From positions 40,274,338 to 40,338,337 of the forward strand of contig CM065699.1 of the NCBI GenBank assembly GCA_017654935.2: 64,000 nt of DNA, read 5' to 3'. The position numbers and the translations under genes are program-made. Below, piece after piece: positions 33,985 to 45,388 of this stretch (the stretch's first letter is position 1; the number at the start of each line of letters is the position of its first letter). This DNA is from Phymorhynchus buccinoides. Its lineage: Eukaryota; Mollusca; Gastropoda; Neogastropoda; Raphitomidae. The notes beneath the pieces were generated by a model, which saw nothing but the letters and a program-made list of their open reading frames with translations, was not told where the DNA came from and did not search any database.

Positions 33985-34183
33985 AACCCTTTCACTGCCA
34001 GCCATTTTTCAGCCAAAAGTTACCATTAAACTTGTCTGTGTAAAGAAAAAAATTATCTGCAGTATTGGGAATTCCTCCTGTGACATGTATAACATTAGGC
34101 CTATCCTTTACCTCCAAAAATTAATATAATAGGGTCTTCGGATAACACTAACAGGTGCTGATTTGATACCTTTTAGAAGACCT

Positions 34184-34336
34184 GGGACGGTATTCATGTC
34201 GAGATAGCATGAGACTTAGCATGATGCTAACTTAGAAGCTCTTCCAATGTCCTATAGGATTTAATAGGACTTTTGGAAGAGCTTCTAAGTTAGCATCATG
34301 CTAAGTCTCATGCTATCTCGACATGAATACCGTCCC
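34184..34336. mobile_element. Hairpin element, second copy
   Basis: gggacggtattcatgtcgag ... ctcgacatgaataccgtccc, nested in the MITE at 33983-34702. Confidence 0.85.
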
Positions 34337-34425
34337 TGTTTCATTAGGCCTATCCTTTACCTCCCAAAATTAATAAAATAGGGTCTTCGGATAACACCAA
34401 CAGGCCCTGATTTGATACCTTTTAG

Positions 34426-34636
34426 CAGACCTGTTTACCCCCTACACAAGTCTTGAGTAGTCTGGATAGCTGAAATGAGTAGTTTTTGTGTGAAATGAGT
34501 ATAGTCCTCTTCATTAAACCATCAAATAATGTTCACTGAAAATGAGTAATTAGAGCATTATTTTCAATTTTGAAGAGTAGTAGAGGTCCAAATTGAGTAG
34601 AATACTACTCGAAAAGAGTTAGAGTAAACAGGTCTG
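34426..34636 (+). mobile_element. CAGACCTGTTTAC MITE with 6-bp target duplication
   Basis: The direct repeat ttttag (34420-34425 and 34637-34642) flanks perfect ends cagacctgtttac/gtaaacaggtctg. Other host copies read gccttttagtgacat without interruption, giving the empty site. Confidence 0.88.
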
Positions 34637-34702
34637 TTTTAGTGACATGGGTGCATAAACCATTGTGGAGCGTAAATGCGACATTGGCGGTGAAAGGGTT
34701 AA

Positions 34703-35199
34703 ATTAAAGATTCATTCTGTTCATGACATGGCTCTTTACTGCTGAACTCAGGGTTCGCACAGTCTTTCAAAGTCTTTGAGAAATGGAGTGCCATTTTCAT
34801 GTCTTTGAAAATTGTCTTTGGTCTGTGAAAATCATGAGAAGGTCATGGATGCCGAAATCTTTTTTGGTTTGCTTCCAGAATTGATAAAGAAGCATTTTAA
34901 TTCGGCTTATTATTTTTATATTCGCAGTTTGACGGAATAGTTCCGTCTAGCCGACGTCCTTGATTTGTCAAGAGTTACTTCCCTTTGCTATATCCTTGTC
35001 TTTTGGCTACACGATGCAACGTGAGTGATCGTAATCGAAGCAATCGTCATCATTGCATGCCGTTGACAGGTCCTTTGCAAATAGGATAAAGGGTCTTTGA
35101 AAAGGTTTTTGAAAGTTTGTGAATTTTGGTATGAAAAATCGGTACGAACCCTGGTATTGGGAGTACAGTTATATAGCGTCGCCATCTTGTCACATTGTC
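34703..35199. other. Unassigned non-coding stretch
   Basis: No recognisable coding or repeat signal apart from short words such as ggtctttgaaaaggtttttg. Confidence 0.3.
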
Positions 35200-35613
35200 T
35201 TGATCCGATCAACTCGTTCGCATCGCAACAATTTTGAATTATTTTTTTTTAAAACTCACAAATCACTCCAGCCATACACACAAACAAAACGTACACAAAC
35301 AAAAGGAGAAATGAAAGAACTGATTACGGGTTTTTACTTTAGGTTTTGACATAGGGAAGTGGTAGATCAGACTTTTTTTTATATATAGACTTTATGTAGA
35401 AAAACTCTCTACACCGATTGGTTTTCCCACAACAAACCACTACAAAAGCAAAGTCAGAGGCAAAATTGTGGTCTAAGGGAGCAAAGCGAGTTTAGAAGTG
35501 ACCAAGGTATTGTGTGCACACAGATTTACTTCCCTTGAAGCAAATGCATCTAATTGACAGTTATCTATCAATTCCGGACATATATGTCCGGAACGACTTG
35601 AATGAGTTAACAG
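35200..35613 (-). mobile_element. Inverted-ended repeat, second copy
   Basis: Inverse of 21025-21455; the right end reads gacttgaatgagttaa. Confidence 0.55.
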
Positions 35614-35639
35614 CAGGGCCTGTGGATGCTCGTGAAGGG

Positions 35640-36050
35640 TCTTGCTTTAGTCATGGTTAGGTTAGGTTAGGTTACTAGGGACTAAAAACATAGCCGTTAG
35701 GCTTTCAAGCGTCCCATCCTTAATAAGATTTTTAACGTACAAGGTTTTATCGTGCACTCAGGTTTTAGATAATCATTCATCATATTCATATGTCAAATTT
35801 TTATAATATTCCCAGTTATCTAATAGATTTTTTCATGTGATGGGTCACAGTCGTTACATCGTTTACGTCTTTTTTTCAGCTGAACTGCCTCTTCTTTAGC
35901 TGTGCTGGTATTGTTAGTTTGTCTAATTGAAGTTTTAAATGTCCATGTCTTTGTAATGAATATAGTGTAATTGATTAATATGTTCAATAAATCTGATCAG
36001 GACAGAGCTATTTTCGAGCATTCTTTGCTGATTGTGTGAGTGTAAGGTTT
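35640..36050 (-). mobile_element. Probable LINE 3' end fragment
   Basis: Read on the minus strand it ends acggctatgtttttagtccc, then tagt(aacct)n. This resembles the GGCCTA...(ACCT)n endings of the two coding LINEs in the window. The remainder (bases 35700-36050) is AT-rich and shows no long open frame. Confidence 0.4.
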
Positions 36051-36700
36051 TTTTTATATATATTTTTTTACAGCTGTTAACTAAAAAACCCGGGAAGCCA
36101 CAACTTTCGGCACTCGCACAGCCCCTAATGTTTTTTTAGTGCGCACCCCCACCCCCCACCCCTTTCTGACACTGCAGTACAAAAGCTCATTTAAATTATG
36201 ACTAGGGTTTTTCTTCCAATTCCACACACAGACCACATGCACCAGAATTCACTCAAACAAAGGTGATCAAATTTTACAACACTTTTAATTGTACTAAAAA
36301 GTCAAAGCATGCACACACAAAAAAACGTCTAACAAAGTGCCAATTGCCATTTCAAAACAAATACATATGTATCAACCCAAAGTTCATCAAATGATTTTAA
36401 ATTAAAGTGTTACCCCCAAAACTGATTAAAAAAAACCACAACGTTACCCAATTCAAAGATTAACATAAAAAAATAATCACATGGCAACTTCATATTGAAT
36501 ATTCCAAATCGAACAACAGAATTAAAACACTGAGATTGATGCATGGTTAATACCAAATGCCTTTTTTTTTAAATACAAATTTTACGTCTCTATGATACAT
36601 AGCTTAGAATTGGATAATTACATTCCAGAATAAATAACACCTCACCTAAAAACACTGTAACACAACCATGATCAGGATCAGAACATTGTTTTACTATAAA
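36051..36700. other. Unassigned AT-rich stretch
   Basis: Nothing recognised; a short poly-C tract near 36147. Confidence 0.3.
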
Positions 36701-36880
36701 GTATAATCAAGTTTTAAGCAACAAAACTGGGATCCGAACGCTGTTTTACTATAATCAAGTTTCAAGCAACAAAACTGGGATCCGAGCGCTGTTTTACTAT
36801 AATCAAGTTTCAAGCAACAAAACTGGGATCCGAGCGCTGTTTTACTATAATCAAGTTTCAAGCAACAAAACTGGAATCCG
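36700..36880. repeat. Short tandem repeat, about 53 bp x 3-4
   Basis: Units of actataatcaagtttcaagc, aacaaaactgggatccgagc and gctgttttactat. Confidence 0.9.
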
Positions 36881-37158
36881 CAAACCTCGCCGTAAATGTA
36901 TAATAGCGAGTTAATTATACAGGTTTCACATGAACATCCAGTAACATGCCACATTCAACATACACACATCATGCCTGACAAAGCTACCACACTAATACAT
37001 GGGTGCAAATACACAAAAATGAAAAAAAACAAAAAACTGAAAGACCGGGGTCTAGGGGTAATGTCCCCCTGCAGCTGAAGAAAAAAAATGGATTTATGAA
37101 GGTATTTTCAGTTTGCTTTTTCCACAATTCATACAACTGCTTACTTTAACCCTTTCAG

Positions 37159-37364
37159 GTATTACGTACTTTATAGTCACAGAGGCGTCTCTGTGAAATT
37201 CGGGTTGCTCCCACCTGGAGAGCGCGTCGTTGGGTTTTTTTGCATGCGATTTTTGTCACTGATGAGGGAGGGGTGGGGGGGGGGGGGGGGGGGGTAAACT
37301 TTGACCAAATGACAACTTTTTCGTTGCCACTGGGTTTAACGTATGCTAAGTGCATGGGCACACG

Positions 37365-37395
<31 letters not shown>

Positions 37396-37512
37396 TCCAC
37401 GTTCAGACCGTTAAGGCCTAGTGCAGAATGAGAGGAAAAGATCCCCTGTACCCAGGTTCGAACTCGGGTTTACTTGACACGAAGCGAACGCGATACCACT
37501 GTGCCACTCTAC
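37159..37512 (-). mobile_element. tRNA-derived SINE, minus copy
   Basis: Inverse of 15420-15810, with box B ggttcgaactc at 37456-37466. The middle has a poly-G tract (37273-37293). Confidence 0.8.
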
Positions 37513-37602
37513 ACCACGCCAATGTCGCTTTTTAGCACCACAATGGTCAAACACCCATGTCACTAAAAGGCATCAAATCAGGGCCTGTTATCCAAAGACC
37601 CA

Positions 37603-37756
37603 GGGACGGTATTCATGTCGAGATAGCATGAGACTTAGCATGATGCTAACTTAGAAGCTCTTCCAAAAGTCCTATTAAATCCTATAGGACATTGGAAGAG
37701 CTTCTAAGTTAGCATCATGCTAAGTCTCATGCTATCTCGACGTGAATACCGTCCCT
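37603..37756. mobile_element. Hairpin element, third copy
   Basis: gggacggtattcatgtcgag ... gtgaataccgtccc, nested in the MITE above. Confidence 0.85.
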
Positions 37757-38254
37757 GTTCTCTTAATCTTGGGAGGTAAGGATAGGCCTACTGTTGTACA
37801 ATTGTCACACAGGAATTCGCAATATTACAGATATTTGTTTTTCTCTACCCAAGTAAGATTAATGGTATATTTGGGCTGAAAATGGCTGGCGGCGAAAAGG
37901 GTTAAAGTGTTTGAAAAATACAGTAGACACACAAAGATCTTGTTTGACAAAAAAAAAAAAAAAAAAAAAGGCAATTCCTTTTCGGGTAAAATTCAAAAAC
38001 AGGAAATCCTTGTATACCAGGAAAAGTTGCACCCATGTTTTATTGTAATATAATCAATACCAACCTTACCTAGTTTCCCCCAAAGCAAGCAGGAAAGTGT
38101 GCAGCAAACAATTGTCCCCAGTGCTTGTTGTTAGCTTTAGAATTAAACAAGAGGCAAAGCCTTCAAGGCTCACTCGAACAGGAACATGTGGGACAGCAAC
38201 ACAGATTGAGGGGGGGGGGTGTCTAAAGTACAAGATTGCCAATACAATTTTAAA

Positions 38255-38390
38255 GAACAAATGAAACTATTGTTAATGGATACAACTAAAAAAAGTTTTA
38301 AAAAAAAGTAACTGTGCAGAGAATCGGACCCGGAACCATTGGCATGGCATGACAGACAGACACTCTACCAATGAGCTATCGAGGCTTTCA
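38255..38390 (-). mobile_element. tRNA-related SINE head
   Basis: On the minus strand: cctcgatagctcattggtag, then box B gggtccgattctc, then tttagttgtatccattaac, as at 120-275. The stems are imperfect, so it is unlikely to be a functional tRNA gene. Confidence 0.55.
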
Positions 38391-38825
38391 GTGTGGATGA
38401 GTTTCTTAACTCATGTTGCCTGTTGAAATACTCTCTAACCCACTAATCTAAAATGTTATCTGTTTACAGTGTTGTTTTAAGTATTTAATTATTCAAATCA
38501 TTATTGTTTGAAAGCTTGCATAGGCATCTATATGTGTGCACAGTTTGAACAATGTATGCCTTCTATTTCCAGAGAAAATGCAACTTTGTTAACATAAGTG
38601 AGCCAATAAATGATTATGATTATGGCACAAATTAACTTAAGAATATCAACCTTATGAATTACTATTATGTAGATGATAATGAGGGTTTACTGAAATATGT
38701 TTATTTCCACGTTCAGTTCAATGGTTGATTTAAATCATTTGATATCTTTTTACCCTAATGACATGTTGTAACTATTTTACTTGTATAATTAATTGTGTGC
38801 GAGTGTGCGTGTGCGCATGCATGTG

Positions 38826-38826
38826 T

Positions 38827-38881
<55 letters not shown>
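38826..38881. repeat. TG microsatellite
   Basis: Near-pure (TG)n. Confidence 0.95.
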
Positions 38882-38974
38882 TAAGAAAGTAAGAGAACGT
38901 TGTGTGTAGGCATCGTGCTTATTTTACTTTCTAATGATTAATTATTTGTTTGCCTTTAAATTTAATGTTCTTGT

Positions 38975-39052
38975 TATCAATGTAAAGCGCACTGAGCTCA
39001 TGTGAGAAAGAGCGCTATATAAATTCCCATTATTATTATTATTATTATAAAG
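38975..39052 (+). mobile_element. 3' end of an (ATT)n-tailed retroposon
   Basis: gtaaagcgcactgagctcat ... agcgctatataaattcccatt then (ATT)n. Confidence 0.6.
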
Positions 39053-39122
39053 TTCAACAAAACTGGCAAACACAAACAATTTCATTATTCCTTAAAAATT
39101 ACAAAGATTTATAAATTTACTG

Positions 39123-39357
39123 TTAACCCTTTCATCGCCACTGCCAACTCTTGACACCACAATGATTTAACACCCATGTCACTAAAACGCATCAAATGAG
39201 GGTCTGGTATCCAGTGACCTTATGTTCTTAATTTTGGGAGGTAAGGATAGGCCCTATTTTATGCATGTCACAGAGGAATCCCCAATATTGCACACATAAT
39301 CTTTTCTCTGCCCAGTGTAATTTTTGGCTGAGGAATGGCTAACGTTGAAAGGGTTAA
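39123..39357. mobile_element. piggyBac-like MITE (TTAA-flanked)
   Basis: TTAACCCTTTCATCGCCA at the left; the right end is decayed (ggctaacgttgaaagggTTAA). Confidence 0.7.
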
Positions 39358-39670
39358 AAAAAAAAGAAGCTTTGAAATGTATTTAAGATTGATTAAAACA
39401 GTTGCAAGATATGAAGTACTAAACAACATTTGGACAAGTGTCTAATTAATATATCAGTAATGTAATAATTCAATACCATCAAGCCTTCAACAATTAATAT
39501 ATGAAACATTCTATTAACGAATGATGCGCACTGAAATGGACCACCCACAAATACTTGTAATAATAAAAGAATACAATGCTTAATTTTCCACACACACAAC
39601 TAAAGTTTGCTAATAACAACACAGTGCATGTATGAGAAAGTAATAATTTAAGAGAATGACTTTGGGTAAA

Positions 39671-40062
39671 GGTAAAGATGTGCCCCCACTGCATTTCTCG
39701 GTTAATTGTATTTTTCCGTTTTTGCCTTTCTTACCATACATAAAGCTGTATTTTAGGAACATTTTCAGCTAATTCTCTTTTTGGAATACTAACCCTAGCC
39801 CTAAACCTAACCCTACCCCCCCACTATGTACTGCAGTACACCGCGATTTGTCACAGTTGTGGTTCGTTGCTTTTTTCCGTCTTATATGGTGGGGGGGTAG
39901 GGTTAGGGTTAGGGCTAGGGTTAGTATTCCAAAAAGGTTATTAGCTAAAAAGGTTTCCTAAAAATAGTAAAATACAGCTTTATGTATGGTAAGAAAGGCA
40001 AAAACGGAAAAATACAATTAACCGAGAAATGTAGGGGGGGTGGCACACCTTGACCGTTACCT
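39671..40062. mobile_element. Long hairpin with telomere-like repeats at its apex
   Basis: Arms of about 150 bp (catttctcggttaattgtat, ttaccatacataaagctgta) are inverted copies. Next to the loop (about 70 bp) the left arm has aaccctagccctaaacctaac and the right arm tagggttagggttagggcta. The outer ends read gatgtgcccc / ggtggcacacc. Confidence 0.8.
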
Positions 40063-40204
40063 GACTTTGAAATGAATTTCTTCTGTAAACACATTCTCCC
40101 ACAAATCGGCACTTTTCTGAGAACATTTCAACGTGCAATTCGATTCATTTTCAATGTTTTCTTGCACTTTAAATTTTACGAGTGCATTCATTTAATAGTA
40201 CATG

Positions 40205-40675
40205 ATGGGTGCAACTACACCAAATGAAAAAACCTGAAAGGCCGGAGTCTTGGGGTAATGTTCCCCTGCAGCTGAAGAAAAACTGATCACATCAGTAGCG
40301 GTGCCATAGCCGATGAGGTGTAACCGAGGCGTGGTTACCGCTACACCTATCTGCATTAATAAAAAATCGGGACTTTACTGGTTTCGTACTGCCTCCGGGC
40401 ATTGCCTCCAGTATTGTTCCCACCATATTTGTATTTACAAATGTCCCATATGTGTCTGATTCAGACCAAGAGGACGTAAGACACCATTTTCGACGAAGAA
40501 AAACTGATTTATGAAGGTATTTGCTTTTTTCCACAATTTATACAAATGCTTAGTTTTTGAAACATATAGTAGACACACAAAGATCTCGTTTGACAAGTTT
40601 TAAAAACAGGAAATTCCTTTTCTGGTAAAAGTCAAAAACAGGAAATCCTTGTATACGAAGGAAAGTTGCACCCAT
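40205..40675 (-). mobile_element. ATGGGTGCAAC MITE with a SINE inside
   Basis: Ends atgggtgcaactacac and aaagttgcacccat. Interrupted in the gctgaagaaaaactgat region by the element at 40288-40494. Confidence 0.8.
40288..40494 (-). mobile_element. SINE-like insert with a 14-bp target duplication
   Basis: The direct repeat gaagaaaaactgat flanks it perfectly at 40274-40287 and 40495-40508. The minus-strand body has gacgtcc-like and ggaggcaatgcccggaggca blocks. A plus copy is at 47665-47880, with older relatives at 47150-47285 and 33690-33790. Confidence 0.8.
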
Positions 40676-40798
40676 ACACATGTCGCGGTAAATTTCATCA
40701 TCCATTGTGCTGCAAATCTAATTTTGCACTGTTGGCTAAACACAACAATGAGCACCATCAAAACAAAGAAAATGTTGAAACCATTTTGGTCATAACCA

Positions 40799-40955
40799 GG
40801 GCCTGTATTCACGTTGAGATAGCATGATGCTAACTTAGAAGCTCTTCCAAAAGTCCTATTAAAATCCTATAGGACATTGGAAGAGCTTCTAAGTTAGCAT
40901 CATGCTAACTCACAGGCAGCTAAGTCTCATGCTATCTCAACGTGAATACAGGCCC
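40799..40955. mobile_element. Hairpin element, fourth copy
   Basis: gggcctgtattcacgttgag ... ctcaacgtgaatacaggccc. Here one arm has a short deletion/insertion (ctcacaggcagctaag). Confidence 0.8.
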
Positions 40956-41039
40956 CGACTACTACTATGAAACAAAAATCGAAAGTACAAAATAAAACAG
41001 AGTTTCACTTTAACATTCTTGCACCTGAGTACCAATCTT

Positions 41040-41315
41040 CTTCTTCTTCTTCTTTGATCGCTCAGTTTCCTGTCAATTATGAGCGCAGATGCGTCATGCT
41101 GCCGTTATGCGTCTAACTAAGAAATAGTTAGGCCCAGCAAGTCCGACTTAGGCTGGAGGAAATCTTGAAAGTGTGTTGTGAAAAAAGGCAGGAGAATGGA
41201 CCGGTTAGGCAGAAAGGTAGTAGATGACAGCAAGCAAAGGGAAAAGGCAGAGTCAAAGAGAGTGGCAAATTAGAGGAAATTACAAGCACAAAACTTCCAG
41301 AAGGCGGGGGAACTA
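41040..41315 (-). mobile_element. SINE-like retroposon with GAA tail
   Basis: Minus orientation of the 1036-1330 family, ending in a TTC run on the plus strand at 41037-41052. Confidence 0.55.
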
Positions 41316-41754
41316 TTTTTTATGAAAAGTCATATCATACAGACTAACCAACAAAGGCAAAAACATTTACCCTTGGCAGCATTTCAAGTCAGCGATGCAT
41401 CTAAGCAATACATTTGAACACATGAATAAGGAGTTTATTCATTTAAACAAAAATTACAACAGATTACGACTAATTGTTTTTAAAATTTTCGATATGATTT
41501 TGTACCAAAAACATACTACAAACAATATATATGATAACAAACAAAAGTCAAGGTCAGCACAGATACTTTTATTGCACAGTCTATAATTATAATGCCAATG
41601 CATACATATACATCATCATGCAAAGAATGGAAAAAGTCAAACATTTCATAGTAAATAATGAATAAACACAGTAGCATGTTTCCATTACATGTACATGTTC
41701 ACAGTTGGTTATCATTCACGTCAGAACACAGCTACACGCGTGTAGCTATGACTT

Positions 41755-42617
41755 ACCGTAAAACGCGGACTATAAGCCGCTACTTTTTTCTCTCAACTCT
41801 GGCTCATAGACTGATGCGGCTTATCTGCGCATTTCTTTCCCATTCTACATTTATCACTATGATTAACCCTTTCACTGCCAATGTCGCATTTTAGCACCAC
41901 AATTGTTTAACACCCATGTTACTAAAAAGCATCAAATCAGGACTTGTTATCCAAAGACCCTATTTTCTTCGTTTCGCGAAGTAAGGATAGGCCTAATGTT
42001 AGACATGTCACAGAGGAATTCCCAATATTGCAGATCATTTTTTTGTCTCCACCCAGTTAACTATAATGATATTTTTTTGTTGAAAAATGGCTGGCGGCGA
42101 ATGGGTTAAAATTGTTTCAGCCTACCTTGAGCTTCCAAACTGGTTCTGATAATCAATAGATTAAAAATCTCATGTTTAAAGTATCTGCGAACATTAAAAA
42201 GTTATGTTCTGATGGGAGAATTTCTATATATGTGTTGCTTTGTGCACATAACATTTTCTCTGTGGCTTATATAAGGGTGCGGCTTATATAAGGGTGCGGC
42301 TTATATGTGAATAAATGCCTAATATTTTGTCCATTTAAGGGATGCAGCTTATATACACTAATACAGGTCTTCTTCTTCTTCCGATTGGGGATGTTTATCC
42401 TGCCCCACGCCCAAAGTCTTCGTTTAGACTGCTATTGGCGCACAGGATGCATGCTTTGTGAGTTCGTGTCATCCATTCTACCGGCACACACACGGCCTAC
42501 TTGTACCGAATCGTGGAATGGGCGCGTGCAAGATCTTGTGCGTGCGTTCGCACACGGGACCTCGGTTTTAGGTCTCGTCCAAAGGACAGGTGCGTCTTAT
42601 AGTCCAGTTTTTACGGT
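41755..42617. mobile_element. MITE with CCGTAAAA-CGGACTATAAG ends, expanded by insertions
   Basis: Left ttaccgtaaaacgcggactataag, right cttatagtccagtttttacggta. It contains a piggyBac-like MITE (41863-42109) and a copy of the agatcttgtgcgtgcg repeat (42365-42595). The short unit cttatataagggtgcgg is also duplicated. Confidence 0.65.
41863..42109. mobile_element. piggyBac-like MITE (TTAA-flanked)
   Basis: TTAACCCTTTCACTGCCA ... ggcggcgaatgggTTAA, nested as above. Confidence 0.75.
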
Positions 42618-42794
42618 AGTCACAATAACTTAGCTTAACATGTATGACAAATCACCAGCAATACAATTTCTCGTGGGTCACCTAACACAGACCATTGCAC
42701 CATCACCATTGGCATTTTGCTGCTAGTTGGATAACTATGGAAAGGGCATGATTACCATTAATTACCAATCTTTCAATTATAACAAAACAAGGTA

Positions 42795-42956
42795 CAGTGG
42801 TACCTCCCTTATAAGACCTCCCATCATAAGACTCCCTCCCACATTAAAGACCCACTTCTCTGAGACATTGCCCTTCTTTGTGAGTATCAAAATTACCTCC
42901 CTTATAAGACCTCATTTGGGATGATTTTTGAAGGTCTTATAAGGGAGGTTCCACTG
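42795..42956. mobile_element. Tc1/mariner (pogo/Tigger)-type MITE
   Basis: cagtggtacctcccttataa ... ttataagggaggttccactg with TA on both sides. Confidence 0.75.
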
Positions 42957-42959
42957 TAG

Positions 42960-43370
42960 TACTCATACAAAGTTTCCTCAAGACTGTTCATCATCTTCAA
43001 AAAAGAAAATCAACCGATTCACGAGGAAATGAAAATCATGGCTAGAAAAAGTTATTCATACATGTACATATGCATATACCGCTTCCACAAACACACAGGA
43101 GATCTATGCAAATGTAGGATCCATCATCCTCTCTCTGTGATTCACACATAATAATAGTGAAGCATTATAGTGCACGAGAATGCAAGAAGTAAAGGTTGTG
43201 ATGCAGTTTGAATAGGTTAAGGTTTGGAGGGCTGTTTTGAAAGATGGTAAAGACTAGATAGATATGGCGAATTTTGCGTGGCAAGGAATTCCAAACTGAA
43301 GGGGCTGAAAAGAAAAATGAGCGCTCTCCAAACATAGAGTGGCACACACACACACAATGACACACACAGA

Positions 43371-43417
<47 letters not shown>

Positions 43418-43940
43418 ATTAAAATATGTGTGCATGAACTGATTTACACCTGTTTTTCCTTGTATTGCATGCTCATTTGCTTCTCTTCTTGTTTGTGTTA
43501 TAGATGGCTTGATGTAAAGAAGCAAACCATTATTGTTTATTCAATGTTCCATCTGTAAAAACAACTTTGACTTTGACACCCCCCCCCTTTTAGTTCAGAC
43601 CAGAATAATGTTCTGAAGAAAAATGTGTATGAATTCAGTTTCCCAAACGAACTTGGCAACAAAATGAACAACAAAACATGCCATGGCATGCGTGTCATAA
43701 ACTTTAACCATACAGTAAAACTGATGAGAAAAGTGCACAAACATATTAAGATCACACAAACATGGACAATCAAACAAAGTGTGTCAAAGAGAAAGTCACT
43801 AGCACCACTAGAACTGAGAACAGGTGGGGTTTTTGGTTTTTTTAATAGGAGAAAGAAGAAACTACACAATAAATTCATTAATCCATGGTCTCTTTACCAT
43901 TGTGGGGGTTTATTATTAAAGATACACAGAGCTGTATATT
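42960..43940. other. Unassigned stretch with a GA microsatellite
   Basis: (GA)n at 43373-43415, short (CA)n at 43345-43370. The block gcaaggaattccaaactgaa reads on the minus strand as FSLEFLATQN and may derive from the C-terminus of a LINE RT (compare NRVxxxWNxLP), but it is too short to call. Confidence 0.35.
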
Positions 43941-43944
43941 ATCA

Positions 43945-44222
43945 AAGATATTCTAAAAGGGTAAGATGGATTACTTAAAAGCTCGGCGAACCGGGCTGAT
44001 AAAGAGTTATCGTTAGTGGGGACGTGTACACTATTCACAGTGGAGGCTATCCAAAAGCTCGGACTGGAACTTGAACGGAGAATTCAACTGGCCTATCGAC
44101 GTGTAAAATGTGTCACGTTTCAAAGGGACATAACCAGTGTTTCTGTCCTCACTACTCATATAGGGAAAAGAGACCGGATGTTTATCTTCCCCTGTACTGT
44201 CTTTGATATTATAGAGTACTAA
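43945..44222 (+). repeat. Dispersed repeat, copy A
   Basis: aagatggattacttaaaagc ... ggaaaagagaccggatgttt is the inverse of 49985-50245. Confidence 0.65.
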
Positions 44223-44550
44223 CAGGTCTGCACGTTGGTTGGGTATGCGTGAAATTGTAGAGAAATCACGTCATGCTTGCGTCATTTTGAGGGGTACGCA
44301 ACCCCACTTGGTACTCTATATAAAAAATACAACATTTTATTTTACTGCATGATTATATTATCATGTTCTTATTAAGTTGTGAGGATACACGAAAAAAGCA
44401 TGAACACACATACTTCTTTTTAAAAAAACCAATAAACAAACCAGGGTTTTCTGATTGGAAATGTATCGTCGGTGGAAGTCAGACTCGATTTTTAATTTTT
44501 TTTTTTTAGTTAGATACATCTCTATCATTTTTACCGCACACATTCCACCA

Positions 44551-44830
44551 AAAGCTTGTATCTCTAACGACTTTCTATCTGGGGTAAATGAGGTTGTGTA
44601 AATTTAAGAAAATCTCGAAAGTCCAAAGTTCAGATCTACTAAATTAAGGACAAAAACATTGTATCTTCATTCTTTTCAAGTATTAAAAAAAAAAAAAAAG
44701 TAATTTTAACAAAATGCAAGACTGAACTCGCAATGTCTTGGAATAACATATTCATCATAGCTAATAACTTGTGGTAGATGTGGCTAATTTTTAAAAGTTT
44801 TTTTCATTTTTCTCAAAACTACCAAAATTG
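44551..44830 (+). repeat. Dispersed repeat, uninterrupted copy
   Basis: Inverse of the two halves at 19029-19085 and 19738-19960. Confidence 0.6.
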
Positions 44831-44894
44831 AGTTACACGAGGTTTCTGACTTTCACGGACGATACGCCAGTCCCAGTGGAGATGCCTTGCCCAG

Positions 44895-45055
44895 GGTACA
44901 CCCTCTCTCTTGGATTTGAGGATAGATACTGTGATAGCATAATCCATTGGGGAAGGTCCCCTAAGGATTTGAGGACAGATACTGATAGCATTGGGGAAGG
45001 TCCCCAAAGGATTTGAGGACAGATACTGATAGCATTGGGGAAGGTCCCCAAAGGC
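44895..45055. repeat. Short tandem repeat, about 43 bp x 3
   Basis: Units of ggggaaggtccccaaaggat and ttgaggacagatactgatag. Confidence 0.88.
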
Positions 45056-45388
45056 TAACCAATCCCTTTGGCTGCAGCACTAGAGCGCCAGAGCAAACGG
45101 ATCTACCATACTACATAAATAATACTTAGTGAGTGAAAGTAAGCTGAAAAGAGTCACAGCAATATTAGCGTCACAATCTCAGGTTTTCCAATTAGATCCA
45201 CAAGTTCACATGATAAACAGCGCTTTAGAAGGAGAAAACACATTGAAAAGCATTAAAAGATCACAGTATACAAAAGCATGACAATAGCAATAATCACAAT
45301 AATGATTAAAAATCTGTGTATTATTATATATATTATAATTATTAACACATCTCAATATATACCAAAAACCATGGATTCTATCCAATAT

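Larger units (their letters stand above)
33983..34702. mobile_element. piggyBac-like MITE carrying two nested insertions
   Basis: The ends TTAACCCTTTCACTGCCA and TGGCGGTGAAAGGGTTAA belong to one element. It is expanded by a hairpin element (34184-34336), an internal duplication of the gggtcttcggataacac block, and a CAGACCTGTTTAC MITE (34426-34636). Confidence 0.8.
37146..37905. mobile_element. piggyBac-like MITE, nested
   Basis: TTAACCCTTTCA at the left is separated by the SINE from cgccaatgtcgctttttag. The right end reads ggcggcgaaaagggTTAA. Host sequence resumes on both sides (gcttactt / agtgtttg). Confidence 0.82.
36999..38036 (-). mobile_element. ATGGGTGCAAC MITE containing a three-element nest
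   Basis: The outer ends atgggtgcaaatac and gttgcacccat are 1 kb apart because a piggyBac-like MITE (37146-37905) sits inside. That MITE is itself split by a SINE (37159-37512) and a hairpin element (37603-37756). Confidence 0.82.

Noticed and set aside
43165..43365. Possible RT C-terminal fragment (SVWNSLPRKIRH) on the minus strand
   Set aside because: Resembles the end of LINE RTs (N-x-L-P) but too short and without upstream RT motifs, so kept only as a remark.
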